The notes under the pieces: model-generated
Told to the model about the DNA's origin: nothing
Database searches by the model: none
What the model saw: the letters and a program-made list of their open reading frames with translations, nothing else
In this document: piece after piece, positions 25,591-35,597 of the stretch
Position numbering within the stretch: position 1 is the first letter of the stretch
Layout of the letters: each line of letters starts with the position of its first letter
Position numbers and translations under genes: made by a program
Source: Ferrovibrio sp046294345
GTDB lineage: Bacteria; Pseudomonadota; Alphaproteobacteria; Ferrovibrionales; Ferrovibrionaceae
Assembly (NCBI GenBank): GCA_046294345.1
Contig: JBKBJT010000001.1
Location: 102,374 to 166,373, forward strand
Length of the DNA: 64,000 bases
Reading direction: 5' to 3'

Positions 25591-26121
25591 CTATCCTTGC
25601 GGCGGCCGCAGGCGCGCCATCAGCACGATGTCGTCGTAATGGTTGTCCAGCTTGCGGGCACGGATGCGCGTGCCTTCGGTGACGAAGCCGAACTTGCGAT
25701 AAAGTGCGATGGCGCCCGTATTGCTGGCATAGACCTGCAAATCGATGCGTTCCAGCCCGATGCGGCCGGACCAGTCGAAACAGGCCTGCATCATGCGTGT
25801 GCCCAGGCCCTTGCCGCGATAGGTCTCGTCCAGGCCCATGCCCAGCGTGCCGACATGCTGGAAGCCGGGCCGCAGCGGGTTGTCGGGCGCGACATGGATG
25901 TTGCACCAGCCGACCACCCTGTTTTCGGCATCCACCGACACCACGAAGGGCAGGTTCCGCTGCAGCATCGCCTTCACGTAAAAGCGCGCCTCGGCCGCCG
26001 ATGGCGCCTCGGTGAAGGCGATATAGAGCCGCTCGCGCGCCACGCGGTCGAGGCAGTCGCGATAGGAATCCGCGTCTTCCTGGGTGATCGGCCGGACCAG
26101 CGCGGGCAGGGCTTCCGACAT
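25591..26121 (-). CDS. GNAT-family N-acetyltransferase
   Basis: Acetyl-CoA-dependent acyltransferase of 176 aa. The acetyl-CoA pyrophosphate loop appears as TYRGKGLGTRMMQACF (Q/RxxGxG/A type), and the C-terminal YRKFGFVTEG is the usual Y-F-GF end strand of the fold. The start lies two bases after the stop of the biotin carboxylase gene, so it is cotranscribed with the acyl-CoA carboxylase. The acceptor is unknown; a side role such as detoxifying a pathway by-product or modifying an enzyme is possible. Confidence 0.87.
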   Translation of the reverse strand: MSEALPALVRPITQEDADSYRDCLDRVARERLYIAFTEAPSAAEARFYVKAMLQRNLPFVVSVDAENRVVGWCNIHVAPDNPLRPGFQHVGTLGMGLDETYRGKGLGTRMMQACFDWSGRIGLERIDLQVYASNTGAIALYRKFGFVTEGTRIRARKLDNHYDDIVLMARLRPPQG

Positions 26122-26123
26122 GG

Positions 26124-28097
26124 CTATTCCGCCGCCGGGTTGAGCGCGGCGAGCAGCTGCCGCGTCGCCACCTGGTCGCCGACCTTCACCGGCAGTTTCT
26201 CCACCACGGCATCCACGCGTGCCACCATCTCGTGCTGCATCTTCATGGCTTCCATGATCACCAGGCGCTGGCCCTTCTTCACGGCCTCGCCCTCGGCGGC
26301 CAGCACGGCGACGATCTTGCCGTTCATCGGTGCGCGCAGCTCGCGTTCGGCCGCCCCCTCGGCCTCAGCCGGCGGCAGATAGGTGATGTCGCGGCAGGCA
26401 AAGTCCTGCACGCCCAGCGCCAGATTCAGCGTATCGCCAGCGAAGGCAAAAACCGCGTCGTTTTCCTGATCGCCGATCTGCAGGCGCAGCCGGCTGCCGT
26501 CGCGGCGCAGAACCGCAATGTCCTGCCCGTCGACGCGATAGCGGTCGCGGCCCAGCGGCGCGACAACCCGCTTCGCCCTGGCTTCGCCATGCTGCAGCAG
26601 CACGGGCGAGGCCAGCCGCCCGGTGGACGACCACGCGGAAGCGGGATCATGGCCGCAGGCAGCCGCCGCGCGTTCAAACCACAGCAGGGCGGCGATGTTG
26701 AGCAGCGTATCGTCGGCGACCGGCGCGGCGGGCGTTTCGAAATGCTGCGGGATGAAGCGCGTGGTGGCGCGGCCGGCGGCGAAGTCGTCATGCCGCAGCA
26801 GATCGACCAGGAAGCCGCGATTGGTTTCGATCCCAAGCGCGACGCAGCGTTCCAGCGCAACGATCAGGCGGCGGCGCGCTTCCTCGCGGGTGGCGCCATG
26901 GGCGATGATCTTCGCGATCATCGGATCGTAGAAGGGCGAGATCACCTGGCCGGATTCATGCAGGCCGTGATCGACCCGGATGCCTTCGCCCGCCGGCGGC
27001 CGCCACAGTACCAGCTCGCCGCTCTGCGGCAGGAAGCCCTTATGCGGCGCCTCGGCATAAAGCCGCACTTCGATGGCATGGCCATGCAGCCGCACATCGG
27101 CCTGCGCCAGCGGCAGTTTTTCGCCGGCGGCCACGCGGATCTGCAGGGCCACGAGATCGAGTCCGGTGATCATCTCGGTCACCGGATGCTCCACCTGCAG
27201 GCGGGTGTTCATCTCAAGGAAATAGAAATCGCGCCCGTTGCCGTCCAGCAGGAATTCCACCGTGCCGGCGCCGACATAACCGATGGCCTTCGCCGCCGCC
27301 ACGGCCGCCACACCCATCTTTTCGCGCAACGCGGCATTCACGGCCGGCGACGGCGCTTCCTCGATCACCTTCTGGTGCCGGCGCTGCACGGAACAGTCGC
27401 GTTCACCGAGATGGATCACGGTACCATGGGCATCGGCGAAAACCTGGATCTCCACATGGCGGCCGTCCACCACGGCCTTTTCCAGGATCAGTTCGGGCGA
27501 ACCGAAGGCGTTTTCGGCTTCCGAACGGGCCGACTGGATGGCGGGCAGCAATTCGGCATGCTGGCGCACCAGCCGCATGCCGCGCCCGCCGCCGCCGGCG
27601 GCGGCCTTCACCATCACCGGCAGGCCGATCCTCTCGGCTTCATGCAGCAGGACGGAATCAGATTGCCCAGAATCTGTACTTGGGCCCTGATAGCCCGGCA
27701 CGCAGGGCACCTTGGCATCGATCATGCGCCGCTTGGCGGCTGCCTTGTTGCCCATGGCGGCAATCGCCGATGCGGGCGGCCCGATGAAAACCAGCCCGGC
27801 GTCGGCGCAGGCCTGCGCGAAAGCCTCGTTCTCGGACAGGAAGCCGTAACCGGGATGCACAGCCTGTGCCCCCGTGGCGCGAGCCGCGTTCAGGATCGCA
27901 TCGATGCTGAGATAACTCTGTTTCGCTTCCGCCGGCCCGATGCAGATCGCACGGTCGGCCAGCAGGGTATGCGGCGCGCCGGCATCGGCCTCGGAATAGA
28001 CCGCCACGGTGCGATATCCCAGCGCGCGGGCCGAACGGATCACCCGGCAGGCGATCTCGCCGCGATTGGCGATCAGGATGGTGTCGAAGGCCGCCAT
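26124..28097 (-). CDS. Acyl-CoA carboxylase alpha subunit (biotin carboxylase + biotin carrier)
   Basis: Biotin-dependent subunit of 657 aa of a methylcrotonyl/geranyl-CoA carboxylase-type enzyme. Biotin carboxylase domain (1-445): IANRGEIACRVIRSA, glycine-rich AAAGGGGRGMRLV, ERDCSVQRRHQKVIEEAPSP, and LEMNTRLQVEHPVTEMITG. A linker (BT) region follows, then the carrier domain with EAMKMQHE near residue 621, whose Lys receives biotin. It pairs with the carboxyltransferase at 29296-30915. Length is typical. Which CoA ester is used is not decided by this subunit; gene order (SDR, beta, dehydrogenase, alpha) resembles both liu and atu clusters. Confidence 0.92.
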   Translation of the reverse strand: MAAFDTILIANRGEIACRVIRSARALGYRTVAVYSEADAGAPHTLLADRAICIGPAEAKQSYLSIDAILNAARATGAQAVHPGYGFLSENEAFAQACADAGLVFIGPPASAIAAMGNKAAAKRRMIDAKVPCVPGYQGPSTDSGQSDSVLLHEAERIGLPVMVKAAAGGGGRGMRLVRQHAELLPAIQSARSEAENAFGSPELILEKAVVDGRHVEIQVFADAHGTVIHLGERDCSVQRRHQKVIEEAPSPAVNAALREKMGVAAVAAAKAIGYVGAGTVEFLLDGNGRDFYFLEMNTRLQVEHPVTEMITGLDLVALQIRVAAGEKLPLAQADVRLHGHAIEVRLYAEAPHKGFLPQSGELVLWRPPAGEGIRVDHGLHESGQVISPFYDPMIAKIIAHGATREEARRRLIVALERCVALGIETNRGFLVDLLRHDDFAAGRATTRFIPQHFETPAAPVADDTLLNIAALLWFERAAAACGHDPASAWSSTGRLASPVLLQHGEARAKRVVAPLGRDRYRVDGQDIAVLRRDGSRLRLQIGDQENDAVFAFAGDTLNLALGVQDFACRDITYLPPAEAEGAAERELRAPMNGKIVAVLAAEGEAVKKGQRLVIMEAMKMQHEMVARVDAVVEKLPVKVGDQVATRQLLAALNPAAE

Positions 28098-28107
28098 GGG
28101 TTGCGCG

Positions 28108-29265
28108 TTACTTCTTCTTGCCCGGCAGGATGCCCATGTATTTGCAGATGATGCCCAGCATGATCTCGTCGGCGCCGCCGCCGATCGAGCCCAGGCGGGT
28201 GTCGCGATAGGCGCGGCTGACCGGGGTCTCGTTCATGAAGCCCATGCCGCCGTAATATTGCAGACAGGCATCGGTGACGACGCGAGCCAGGCGGCCGGAT
28301 TTCAGCTTGGCCATCGAGGCCAGACGCGTCACGTCCTCGCCCTTCACCAGCAGGTCGGCGGCGCGATAGGTCAGCGCGCGCAGCAGCTCGATCTCGGTCT
28401 GCAGTTCGGCCAAGCGGAAATGCACAACCTGGTTATCCAGGATCGGCTGGCCGAAGGTCTTGCGCTGGCGGGTGTATTCGATGGTCTGCTCGATGAGGCG
28501 CTCCAGGCCGATCAGGCTGGAGGCGGCGGCCCACAGGCGCTCCTCCTGGAACTGCACCATCTGGTACATGAAGCCATGGCCTTCCTGGCCAATGAGATAA
28601 CGCTGCGGCACGCGCACGTCGTCGAGATAGATCTGCGCCGTATCCGAGGAATGCATGCCCATCTTGTCGAGCTTGCGCGCCACCTGCACGCCCTTGGTCT
28701 TCATCGGCACGCAGATCAGCGACTTGTTCTGGTGCACCGGCCCCTCACCGGTATTGGCCAGCAGGCACATCCAGTCGGCCTGGGTGCCGCTGGTGGTCCA
28801 CATCTTGCCGCCGTTGATCACGTAATCGTCGCCGTCCTTCTTCGCCGTGGTCTTGATGCCGGCCACGTCGGAACCCGCGCCAACCTCGGAAACACCCAGG
28901 CAGGCGACGTAGTCACCGCTGATGCTGGGGACAAGGAATTCCTTGCGCAGTTCATCGGAGCCGAAGCGCGCCAGCGCCGGCGTCGCCATGTCGGTCTGCA
29001 GACCGATGGCCATCGGCACGCCGCCGCAATTGATGTAGCCCAGCGCCTCGGTCATCACCATGTGGTAGGAATAATCGAGGCCGAGGCCGCCATATTCCAC
29101 CGGCTTGTTGATGCCGAGGAAACCCATGTTGCCCATCTTCTTGAACAGCTCGTGGGCGGGAAAGATGCCGGCCTTTTCCCATTCGTCGACATGCGGATTG
29201 ATCTCCGCGTCGATGAACTTCTTCATGTTGTCGTGGATGCTCTTGTGTTCCGGCGTGAAGTCCAT
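28108..29265 (-). CDS. Acyl-CoA dehydrogenase, citronellyl-CoA dehydrogenase-like (AtuD-like)
   Basis: FAD acyl-CoA dehydrogenase of 385 aa sited between the carboxylase beta and alpha genes, so it probably makes the unsaturated CoA ester that the carboxylase uses. Family marks: CLGVSEVGAGSDVAGIKTTA, GKMWTTSGTQADW, QYYGGMGFMNETPVSRAYRD and IGGGADEIMLGI, where Asp replaces the usual Glu-Glu pair next to the catalytic position (GGADEI versus GGTEEI). From memory the N-terminal INPHVDEWEKAGIFPAH and the GGVPMAIGLQTDM stretch resemble AtuD of pseudomonads; isovaleryl-CoA dehydrogenase is the alternative. Confidence 0.85.
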   Translation of the reverse strand: MDFTPEHKSIHDNMKKFIDAEINPHVDEWEKAGIFPAHELFKKMGNMGFLGINKPVEYGGLGLDYSYHMVMTEALGYINCGGVPMAIGLQTDMATPALARFGSDELRKEFLVPSISGDYVACLGVSEVGAGSDVAGIKTTAKKDGDDYVINGGKMWTTSGTQADWMCLLANTGEGPVHQNKSLICVPMKTKGVQVARKLDKMGMHSSDTAQIYLDDVRVPQRYLIGQEGHGFMYQMVQFQEERLWAAASSLIGLERLIEQTIEYTRQRKTFGQPILDNQVVHFRLAELQTEIELLRALTYRAADLLVKGEDVTRLASMAKLKSGRLARVVTDACLQYYGGMGFMNETPVSRAYRDTRLGSIGGGADEIMLGIICKYMGILPGKKK

Positions 29266-29295
29266 TCTCTGCGCTCCTCAGGTCTCTTTTTTCTG

Positions 29296-30915
29296 TCACA
29301 TGCGGGCGACGCCGAAGGCATTCGCCTTGGTCACCCTTGCGTCGCCTTCGCGGCAGACGCTTAAACACATCCCCAGCACGCGCCGGCTGTCGCGCGGGTC
29401 GATCAGGCCGTCGTCCCACAGCCGCGCCGTGGCGAAGAGCGCCGTGCTTTCGGCCTCCATCTTCTTCACGACTTTTGCCTTCATGCCCTCGATCACGGAA
29501 GCATCCACCTCAGCGCCGGCGCGGCGGAATTTTTCCTCCGCCACGATGGCCAGCACGCCGGCCGCCTGTTCCGGACCCATCACCGCGATGCGGTTGTTGG
29601 GCCAGGCGAAGATGAAACGCGGATCATAGGCGCGGCCGCACATGCCGTAATTGCCGGCGCCGAAGCTGGCGCCGATATGGAGCGTCAGCTTGGGCACACG
29701 CGCATTGGTCACGGCCTGGATCATCTTCGATCCATGCTTGACGATGCCGCCGCGTTCCGCGTCCTTGCCCACCATATAGCCGGTGGTGTTCTGCAAAAAC
29801 ACGATGGGCATGTCGGCCTGGTCGCAGAGCTGGATGAACTGCGCCGCCTTCACCGCGCCTTCGGTATCGATCGGGCCGTTATTGCCGATGATGCCCACCG
29901 CCTCGCCTTCGATGGCGGCCTGCAGGCAGACGGTATGCGGACCATAAAGCGGCTTGAAATCCACCGCCTCGCTGCCGTCCACCAGGCGCGCCACCACCTC
30001 GCGCACGTCATAGGGCTTGCGGTAATCCACCGGTACCACGCCGCAAAGTTCGTCGGGATCGTAGAGCGGCGCGGTCCAGCTTTTTTTGCGCAACTGCGGC
30101 CCGCGCTCGTTCCAGGGCAGGCGCGCCATGATCTCGCGCGCGATGCGCAGGCCGTCGGCATCGTCCTCGGCCAGGAATTCCGCCACGCCGGAGACCTGCG
30201 CATGTAGCTCGGCACCGCCCAGTTCCTCGTCGGTGGCGATCTCGCCGGTGGCGGATTTCAGCAGCGGCGGCCCGGCCAGGAAAATCTTCGCGCGGCCCTT
30301 CACCACCACGACATAATCGCTCATGCCCGGCACATAGGCGCCGCCGGCGGTGCTGGAACCATGCACCACGGTGATCTGCGGGATGCCGGCGGCCGAGAGG
30401 CGGGCCTGGTTGGCGAAGCCGCGGCCGCCATCGACGAAGATCTCGGCTTGGTAATTCAGGTTGGCGCCGCCGGATTCCACCAGGTTCACCACCGGCAGCT
30501 TGTTCTGCACGGCGATCTCCTGCGCGCGCAGGCTCTTGCGCAGGCCCATCGGCGCGATGGTGCCGCCCTTGATGCCGGAATCGGAGGCCGTGACCATGCA
30601 GCGGATACCGGCAATGCAGCCGATGCCGGCGATGAAACCGCCGCCCATGATGTTCTCGGCGCCGTCGTCGTCATGCATCTTGTAGCCGGCGAGCGTCGAG
30701 ATTTCGAGAAACGGCGCGCCGCGATCCAGCACATGGGCCAGCCGGTCGCGCGGCGTGAGCTGGCCGCGTTTCTCGAACACCGGCTTGCGGGCATCGGAGG
30801 TATCGCGCACGCGCTGTTCCAGCGTACGGAAGCCCTCGATCAGCGCCAGCATGTCGGCGCGGTTCTGCCGGAAGCTTTCCGAACCTGTGTCGACCTGCGA
30901 GCGCAGCACCGCCAT
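29296..30915 (-). CDS. Acyl-CoA carboxylase beta subunit (carboxyltransferase), AtuC/LiuB-like
   Basis: Carboxyltransferase of 539 aa that moves CO2 from biotin to the 4-methyl position of a 3-methyl-2-enoyl-CoA. Two crotonase-type halves are visible: VNLVESGGANL and HGSSTAGGAYVPGMSD in the first, FLQNTTGYMVGKDAERGGI and GASFGAGNYGMCGRAYDPRF in the second. In methylcrotonyl-CoA carboxylases the pocket motif is followed by longer or Phe residues, in geranyl-CoA carboxylases by small ones; I cannot assign this with certainty. It lies four bases from the SDR stop and 30 from the dehydrogenase start, inside one operon. Confidence 0.9.
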   Translation of the reverse strand: MAVLRSQVDTGSESFRQNRADMLALIEGFRTLEQRVRDTSDARKPVFEKRGQLTPRDRLAHVLDRGAPFLEISTLAGYKMHDDDGAENIMGGGFIAGIGCIAGIRCMVTASDSGIKGGTIAPMGLRKSLRAQEIAVQNKLPVVNLVESGGANLNYQAEIFVDGGRGFANQARLSAAGIPQITVVHGSSTAGGAYVPGMSDYVVVVKGRAKIFLAGPPLLKSATGEIATDEELGGAELHAQVSGVAEFLAEDDADGLRIAREIMARLPWNERGPQLRKKSWTAPLYDPDELCGVVPVDYRKPYDVREVVARLVDGSEAVDFKPLYGPHTVCLQAAIEGEAVGIIGNNGPIDTEGAVKAAQFIQLCDQADMPIVFLQNTTGYMVGKDAERGGIVKHGSKMIQAVTNARVPKLTLHIGASFGAGNYGMCGRAYDPRFIFAWPNNRIAVMGPEQAAGVLAIVAEEKFRRAGAEVDASVIEGMKAKVVKKMEAESTALFATARLWDDGLIDPRDSRRVLGMCLSVCREGDARVTKANAFGVARM

Positions 30916-30919
30916 CGGA

Positions 30920-31807
<888 letters not shown>

Positions 31808-31874
31808 CCGTTTCACTCCCTGACAGCAGTCCAACAAGACTGCATGCTGTTTTTATGCGTTGCAGCGACGCTAC

Positions 31875-31896
31875 TTGACGCTTACGTAAACGTCAA
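31875..31896 (-). promoter_or_regulatory. 22-base operator-like palindrome upstream of the acyl-CoA operon
   Basis: Arms TTGACG (31875-31880) and CGTCAA (31891-31896) enclose CTTACGTAAA; over the 22 bases only one pair breaks symmetry. It lies 68 bases before the SDR start. A second palindrome with the same arms is at 31926-31940. Confidence 0.65.
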
Positions 31897-31925
31897 TATA
31901 GGGTGCCGCCAAAGCCGCGTGGCTG

Positions 31926-31940
31926 TTGACGTTGCGTCAA
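31926..31940 (+). promoter_or_regulatory. Second palindrome with the same arms, upstream of the SCP2 gene
   Basis: TTGACG, TTG, CGTCAA is a perfect 6-3-6 inverted repeat, 85 bases before the SCP2 start. Sharing arms with the site at 31875-31896 suggests one regulator for both divergent units, although the spacer differs (10 versus 3 bases). Confidence 0.5.
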
Positions 31941-32024
31941 TTCGCAGTTGTCGATTTGCGTTGTCGATGCCCCAGCGGAAACCTGCATCATTTCTCAGCG
32001 ATTCACACGAGCCAGGGAGGCCAC

Positions 32025-32315
32025 ATGTCGCTCGACCAGATCACCCAGCAGATGAGCCAGCGCGTGAAGCCGGGCGCAATCGACGCCACGGTGAAATTCG
32101 ATTTCGGCGATGACGGCCAGATCTTCGTGGACGGCAATGCCGGCACCGTGAGCAACGAGGATGCCGAGGCCGACTGCACCATCACCATCTCGATGGACAA
32201 TTTCATCGCGCTGAGCAGTGGCGACCTCGATCCCACCACCGCCTTCATGATGGGCAAGCTGAAGGTGAAGGGCAACATGGGCGTGGCGATGAAGCTGCAG
32301 TCGATTCTCGGCTGA
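32025..32315 (+). CDS. SCP2 sterol-carrier-like lipid-binding protein
   Basis: Compact lipid-binding protein of 96 aa. It follows the SCP2 pattern: an N-terminal helix, VKFDFGDDGQIFVDG and DCTITISMDNFIALSSGDLD strands, then FMMGKLKVKGNMGVAMKLQ, the conserved end of the fold. It probably binds fatty acyl chains or acyl-CoA and may present them to the divergent acyl-CoA pathway. The ATG is preceded by AGGGAGG at five bases. A strong terminator follows 20 bases after the stop, making it a single-gene transcript. Confidence 0.9.
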   Translation: MSLDQITQQMSQRVKPGAIDATVKFDFGDDGQIFVDGNAGTVSNEDAEADCTITISMDNFIALSSGDLDPTTAFMMGKLKVKGNMGVAMKLQSILG

Positions 32316-32335
32316 ACCCAGGTAACGCGCAAAAT

Positions 32336-32371
32336 AAAGGCCGGGCGGCAGCGATGCCGTCCGGCCTTTTT
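32336..32371 (+). terminator. Rho-independent terminator after the SCP2 gene
   Basis: AAAGGCCGGGCGGCA (32336-32350) pairs with TGCCGTCCGGCCTTT around a GCGA loop, with one G-T pair, and ends in a run of five T. The A-run before the stem allows it also to serve the convergent FTR1 gene ending at 32381. Confidence 0.9.
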
Positions 32372-32380
32372 GTTGTCCGG

Positions 32381-33178
32381 TTATGCCGTCGCGCGGCGGC
32401 GCTGGCGACCCTGCAGCAGCGCGAACAGGGCCGCCGCCAGCAGCAATGTGGCCTGCAGGCCGATGGCCTGGATGGTGGGATTGAAGCCCGCCTGCACCGC
32501 CCAGGCCGGCAGGCCGGCATCGTCATAGGGCAGCCAGCCGATTTCCTGGAATTCCAGCAGCGCGCCGCCGATGAAGCGCAGGCCGAGCAGAAAGAGCAGC
32601 GCGGAGGTGACGGCGAAGACCGGGCGCAGCGGTAGGCGCAGGGCCAGCCTGGTCATCGCCAGATAGATCAGCGCCAGCGCCAGCGCGGCACCAATCAGGC
32701 CCAGCAGCATGCCCGGCACGCCGCTTTGCGCGCCGGCCTCGGCATTGGCCATGGCCGCATGCAGGAACAGGATCGTTTCGGCGCCCTCGCGGAACACGGC
32801 GAGGAAGGCAATGCCGGCCAGCAGCCAGGGCCCGTCGGCCCGCAATGCCTGTTCGGTCTGGGCCTGCAGCCGGCGCTTCCAGCCTTCCGGATCCTGGCGC
32901 AGCCACAACCAGCCGCTGACATAGAGCAACAATGCGGCCGCCACCGACATCACGATGGCCTCGGTGAGGTCGTCATGGGCGCCGCCGAAGAATGCGTAGA
33001 AGATCCAGGCGGCAACCAGACTGGCCGCCAGCGCGGCGAGGCTGCCCCAGAGCAGGGCGACGCGGCGATGGCCCTCGCCGGCACGCTGCAGGAAGGCGGC
33101 CAGCGCCGCGACCACCAGCAGGGCTTCCAGCCCCTCGCGCAGCACGATGAAAAATGATTCGACAGCGACCGGCATCAT
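32381..33178 (-). CDS. FTR1-family iron permease-like membrane protein
   Basis: Membrane protein of 265 aa with seven spans and the two paired acidic motifs of the oxidase-dependent iron permease family: VLREGLEALL near residue 13 and VFREGAETIL near 128 (RExxE), where Arg and Glu line the iron path. EfeU in bacteria has the same form and usually works with EfeO and EfeB, neither of which is nearby. Start is ATG 33178 or the next ATG. No Fur-like site is obvious in the 150 bases upstream. Iron (or possibly lead/other cation) uptake is a family-based inference. Confidence 0.88.
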   Translation of the reverse strand: MMPVAVESFFIVLREGLEALLVVAALAAFLQRAGEGHRRVALLWGSLAALAASLVAAWIFYAFFGGAHDDLTEAIVMSVAAALLLYVSGWLWLRQDPEGWKRRLQAQTEQALRADGPWLLAGIAFLAVFREGAETILFLHAAMANAEAGAQSGVPGMLLGLIGAALALALIYLAMTRLALRLPLRPVFAVTSALLFLLGLRFIGGALLEFQEIGWLPYDDAGLPAWAVQAGFNPTIQAIGLQATLLLAAALFALLQGRQRRRATA

Positions 33179-33329
33179 GGCGGCGGCTCTCCTATGCTTG
33201 GGCGGGGCAGGTCGACGCTATTGCGAGGCACTCGCGGCGGCAAGACCGGCGGCGGCGGCAAAACGCCGCGCCCAAGAGCCGGTCAGGCGCCGGATTTGAC
33301 CTGCATCATGCCGGCGCCCGACGATCGCA

Positions 33330-35597
33330 TCACTTGCCTTCGAAATGCGCCTTGATCGCCTGGGTCACGCGCGCGTCGTCGCAGGTATAGCGCACCGCCA
33401 CGAAGCCCTTGTCCACACGCGCCACCGTGGCATGGCAGGGGAATTCGATGCGGCCTTCGACGGCATCGACCCGCACACGCAATTCCACCGTGTCGCCCAT
33501 GGCGGGCGTTTTTTCGGCCGGACCGAAGAACAGGCCGATGCGCGACCAGTTGCGCAGCGGCAGCACCTGGCCTTTCCAGGTGACGATATCGTTGGCGCCG
33601 GCTTCCTCGCGGCGCGCCCTGCGATGCTCCTCATGGGCCTCGCCCAGCTTGAAGAAGCTCACCGCCTCCGACAGGCTCTGCGCCATGTTGGCCAGCGCCT
33701 GGGCCGAAGCATGGGTTTCTTCCACCAGGGCGGCGTTGCGCTGGGTCATCTCGTCCATGTTGCCGACTGCGATATTCACCTCGTCCAGCCCACGTGCCTG
33801 TTCGGCCGAAGCGGTGGCGATCTCGCCGACGATGCTGGTCACCTTGTCGACCGCACCGACGATCTCGGTGAGCGACGCGCCGGCCTGGTGCACCAGTTCT
33901 GCACCGGCCTTCACCTGGGCATTCGAGTCCTGGATCAGCGCCTTGATGTCCTTCGACGCGTTGGCCGAGCGCTGCGCCAGGGCGCGCACTTCCTGCGCCA
34001 CCACGGCGAAACCCTTGCCGGCATCACCGGCGCGGGCGGCTTCCACCGAGGCATTCAGGGCGAGCAGGTTGGTCTGGAAGGCGATCTCGTCGATCAGGCC
34101 GACGATATCGCCGATCTTCTGCGCGCTCTGCTCGATGCTGTTCATCGCCGAAACCGCATTGCCCACGACTTCGCCGCCGCGATGGGCGGTGCCGCGCGCC
34201 TCGCCCGACAGCCGGTCGGCGGCCTGGGCATTGTCGGCATTCTGCTTCACCGTCGCCGTCACCTCGTGCATGGCGGCGGCCGTCTGCTCCAGCGTGGCGG
34301 CCTGGCTTTCGGTGCGATGCGCCAGATCTTCCGAACCCGACGAAATTTCAGAGGCGGCCTGACGCAGCGTGTGCACCGAGGCCGCCAGATTCTCGGCGAA
34401 GCCGCGCAATGTGTCAGCCATGCTGTTGGCGCTGGTCTTCAGGTCGGCGAAGACGCCATCATATTCGCCGTTTACGCTGCGGCTCACATCGCCTTCGGCC
34501 ATGCCGTGGATCACGGTCGCCAGCTCGCCGGTCACACTGTGCAGCGTGGCAGTGAGTTTGTTCAGCCGCTGGGTCACTTCCAGCAGGAAGCCTTCCTTGT
34601 CCGCCTCGCCCAGGCGCGTGTCGAGCCGCCCATGAGCGATTTCCTCGCATAACGCGGCTATCTCGCGCGCCGCGGCCTGTTCCCGCGCCTCGCGGGCTTG
34701 GCGCTGTTCGTCGGCCTGGCGTCGGGTTTCCTCGGCTTCGCGCTGCAGCCGGTCGTTTTCCATGCCATTGGTCTTGAACACGCCAACGGCACGGGCAATC
34801 GCGCCGATCTCGTCGCCACGACCGGTATGCGGCACCGCCGTCTTCCAGTCGCGTTGCGCCAGGCGGTCGATCGCCTCGGTCAAGGCGTGCAGCGGCCGGG
34901 CAACGGCACGCGCCAGCATCCAGCCGAACAGCACCAGGATCAGGCCATTGATGGTGACGCCGATGCCGGTATTGCGGATTTCCTCCCGCATCACCGCATC
35001 GACGTCATCCAGATAGATGCCGCTGCCGATCACCCAGCCCCAGGGCGCAAAGCCCTTCACGTAGGAGACCTTTTCCACCGGTTCGCTGCTGCCCGGCTTG
35101 GGCCAGCGGTAATCGAACTCGCCTTCGCCCTTCTCGCGGGCGATGCGCGCGAACTCGACGAAGATCTTCTTGCCATCGGGATCGGCGTAAGAGCCGACAT
35201 CCCTGCCCACCAGATCCTTGGCGAAGGGGTGCATCAGCAGCACCGGCTTCTGGTCGTTGACCCAGAAATATTCCCGCCCGCTGTAGCGCAGGCCCTGCAG
35301 CATGGCTAGCGCGGCCTGCTGCGCCGCTTCCCGGCTCAGCGCACCCTTCTCGGCCTCGGCGGCGAAATGCTGCACGATGCCATGGGCCACCTCGACCAGT
35401 TCGCGGGTCTTGGTGGCGCGGTCGTCCAGCAAGTTATGACGCAACTGGTACAGATCGATGCCGAGCTGGATCACCAGGCTGACGATGGCGACCAGGATGA
35501 TCGCCATGATGCGCATGAGCACCGAGAGGCCGCGACGATTCGGATTGGCGGCCCCCGGATTGGTGCTCGGGGAGCTGACGGCAACAGTGATGGACAT
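33330..35597 (-). CDS. Methyl-accepting chemotaxis protein with sCache sensor and C-terminal PilZ-like domain
   Basis: Chemoreceptor of 755 aa. One span near 27-49, a periplasmic single-Cache domain (about 50-215; YFWVNDQKPVLLMHPFAK, GFAPWGWVIGSGIYLDDVDA), second span about 216-240, HAMP (RPLHALTEAIDRLAQRDW) and a further HAMP-like stretch, then the MCP signalling domain with the hairpin tip EIAFQTNLLALNASVEAARA. After the signalling domain about 90 residues form a PilZ-like module (LPLRNWSRIGLFFG, IEFPCHATVARVDKGFVAVRY), which would bind cyclic-di-GMP, although the N-terminal RxxxR part is not clear. Divergent from the Kef antiporter. The sCache domain resembles that of the receptor at 58632. 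Confidence 0.9.
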   Translation of the reverse strand: MSITVAVSSPSTNPGAANPNRRGLSVLMRIMAIILVAIVSLVIQLGIDLYQLRHNLLDDRATKTRELVEVAHGIVQHFAAEAEKGALSREAAQQAALAMLQGLRYSGREYFWVNDQKPVLLMHPFAKDLVGRDVGSYADPDGKKIFVEFARIAREKGEGEFDYRWPKPGSSEPVEKVSYVKGFAPWGWVIGSGIYLDDVDAVMREEIRNTGIGVTINGLILVLFGWMLARAVARPLHALTEAIDRLAQRDWKTAVPHTGRGDEIGAIARAVGVFKTNGMENDRLQREAEETRRQADEQRQAREAREQAAAREIAALCEEIAHGRLDTRLGEADKEGFLLEVTQRLNKLTATLHSVTGELATVIHGMAEGDVSRSVNGEYDGVFADLKTSANSMADTLRGFAENLAASVHTLRQAASEISSGSEDLAHRTESQAATLEQTAAAMHEVTATVKQNADNAQAADRLSGEARGTAHRGGEVVGNAVSAMNSIEQSAQKIGDIVGLIDEIAFQTNLLALNASVEAARAGDAGKGFAVVAQEVRALAQRSANASKDIKALIQDSNAQVKAGAELVHQAGASLTEIVGAVDKVTSIVGEIATASAEQARGLDEVNIAVGNMDEMTQRNAALVEETHASAQALANMAQSLSEAVSFFKLGEAHEEHRRARREEAGANDIVTWKGQVLPLRNWSRIGLFFGPAEKTPAMGDTVELRVRVDAVEGRIEFPCHATVARVDKGFVAVRYTCDDARVTQAIKAHFEGK

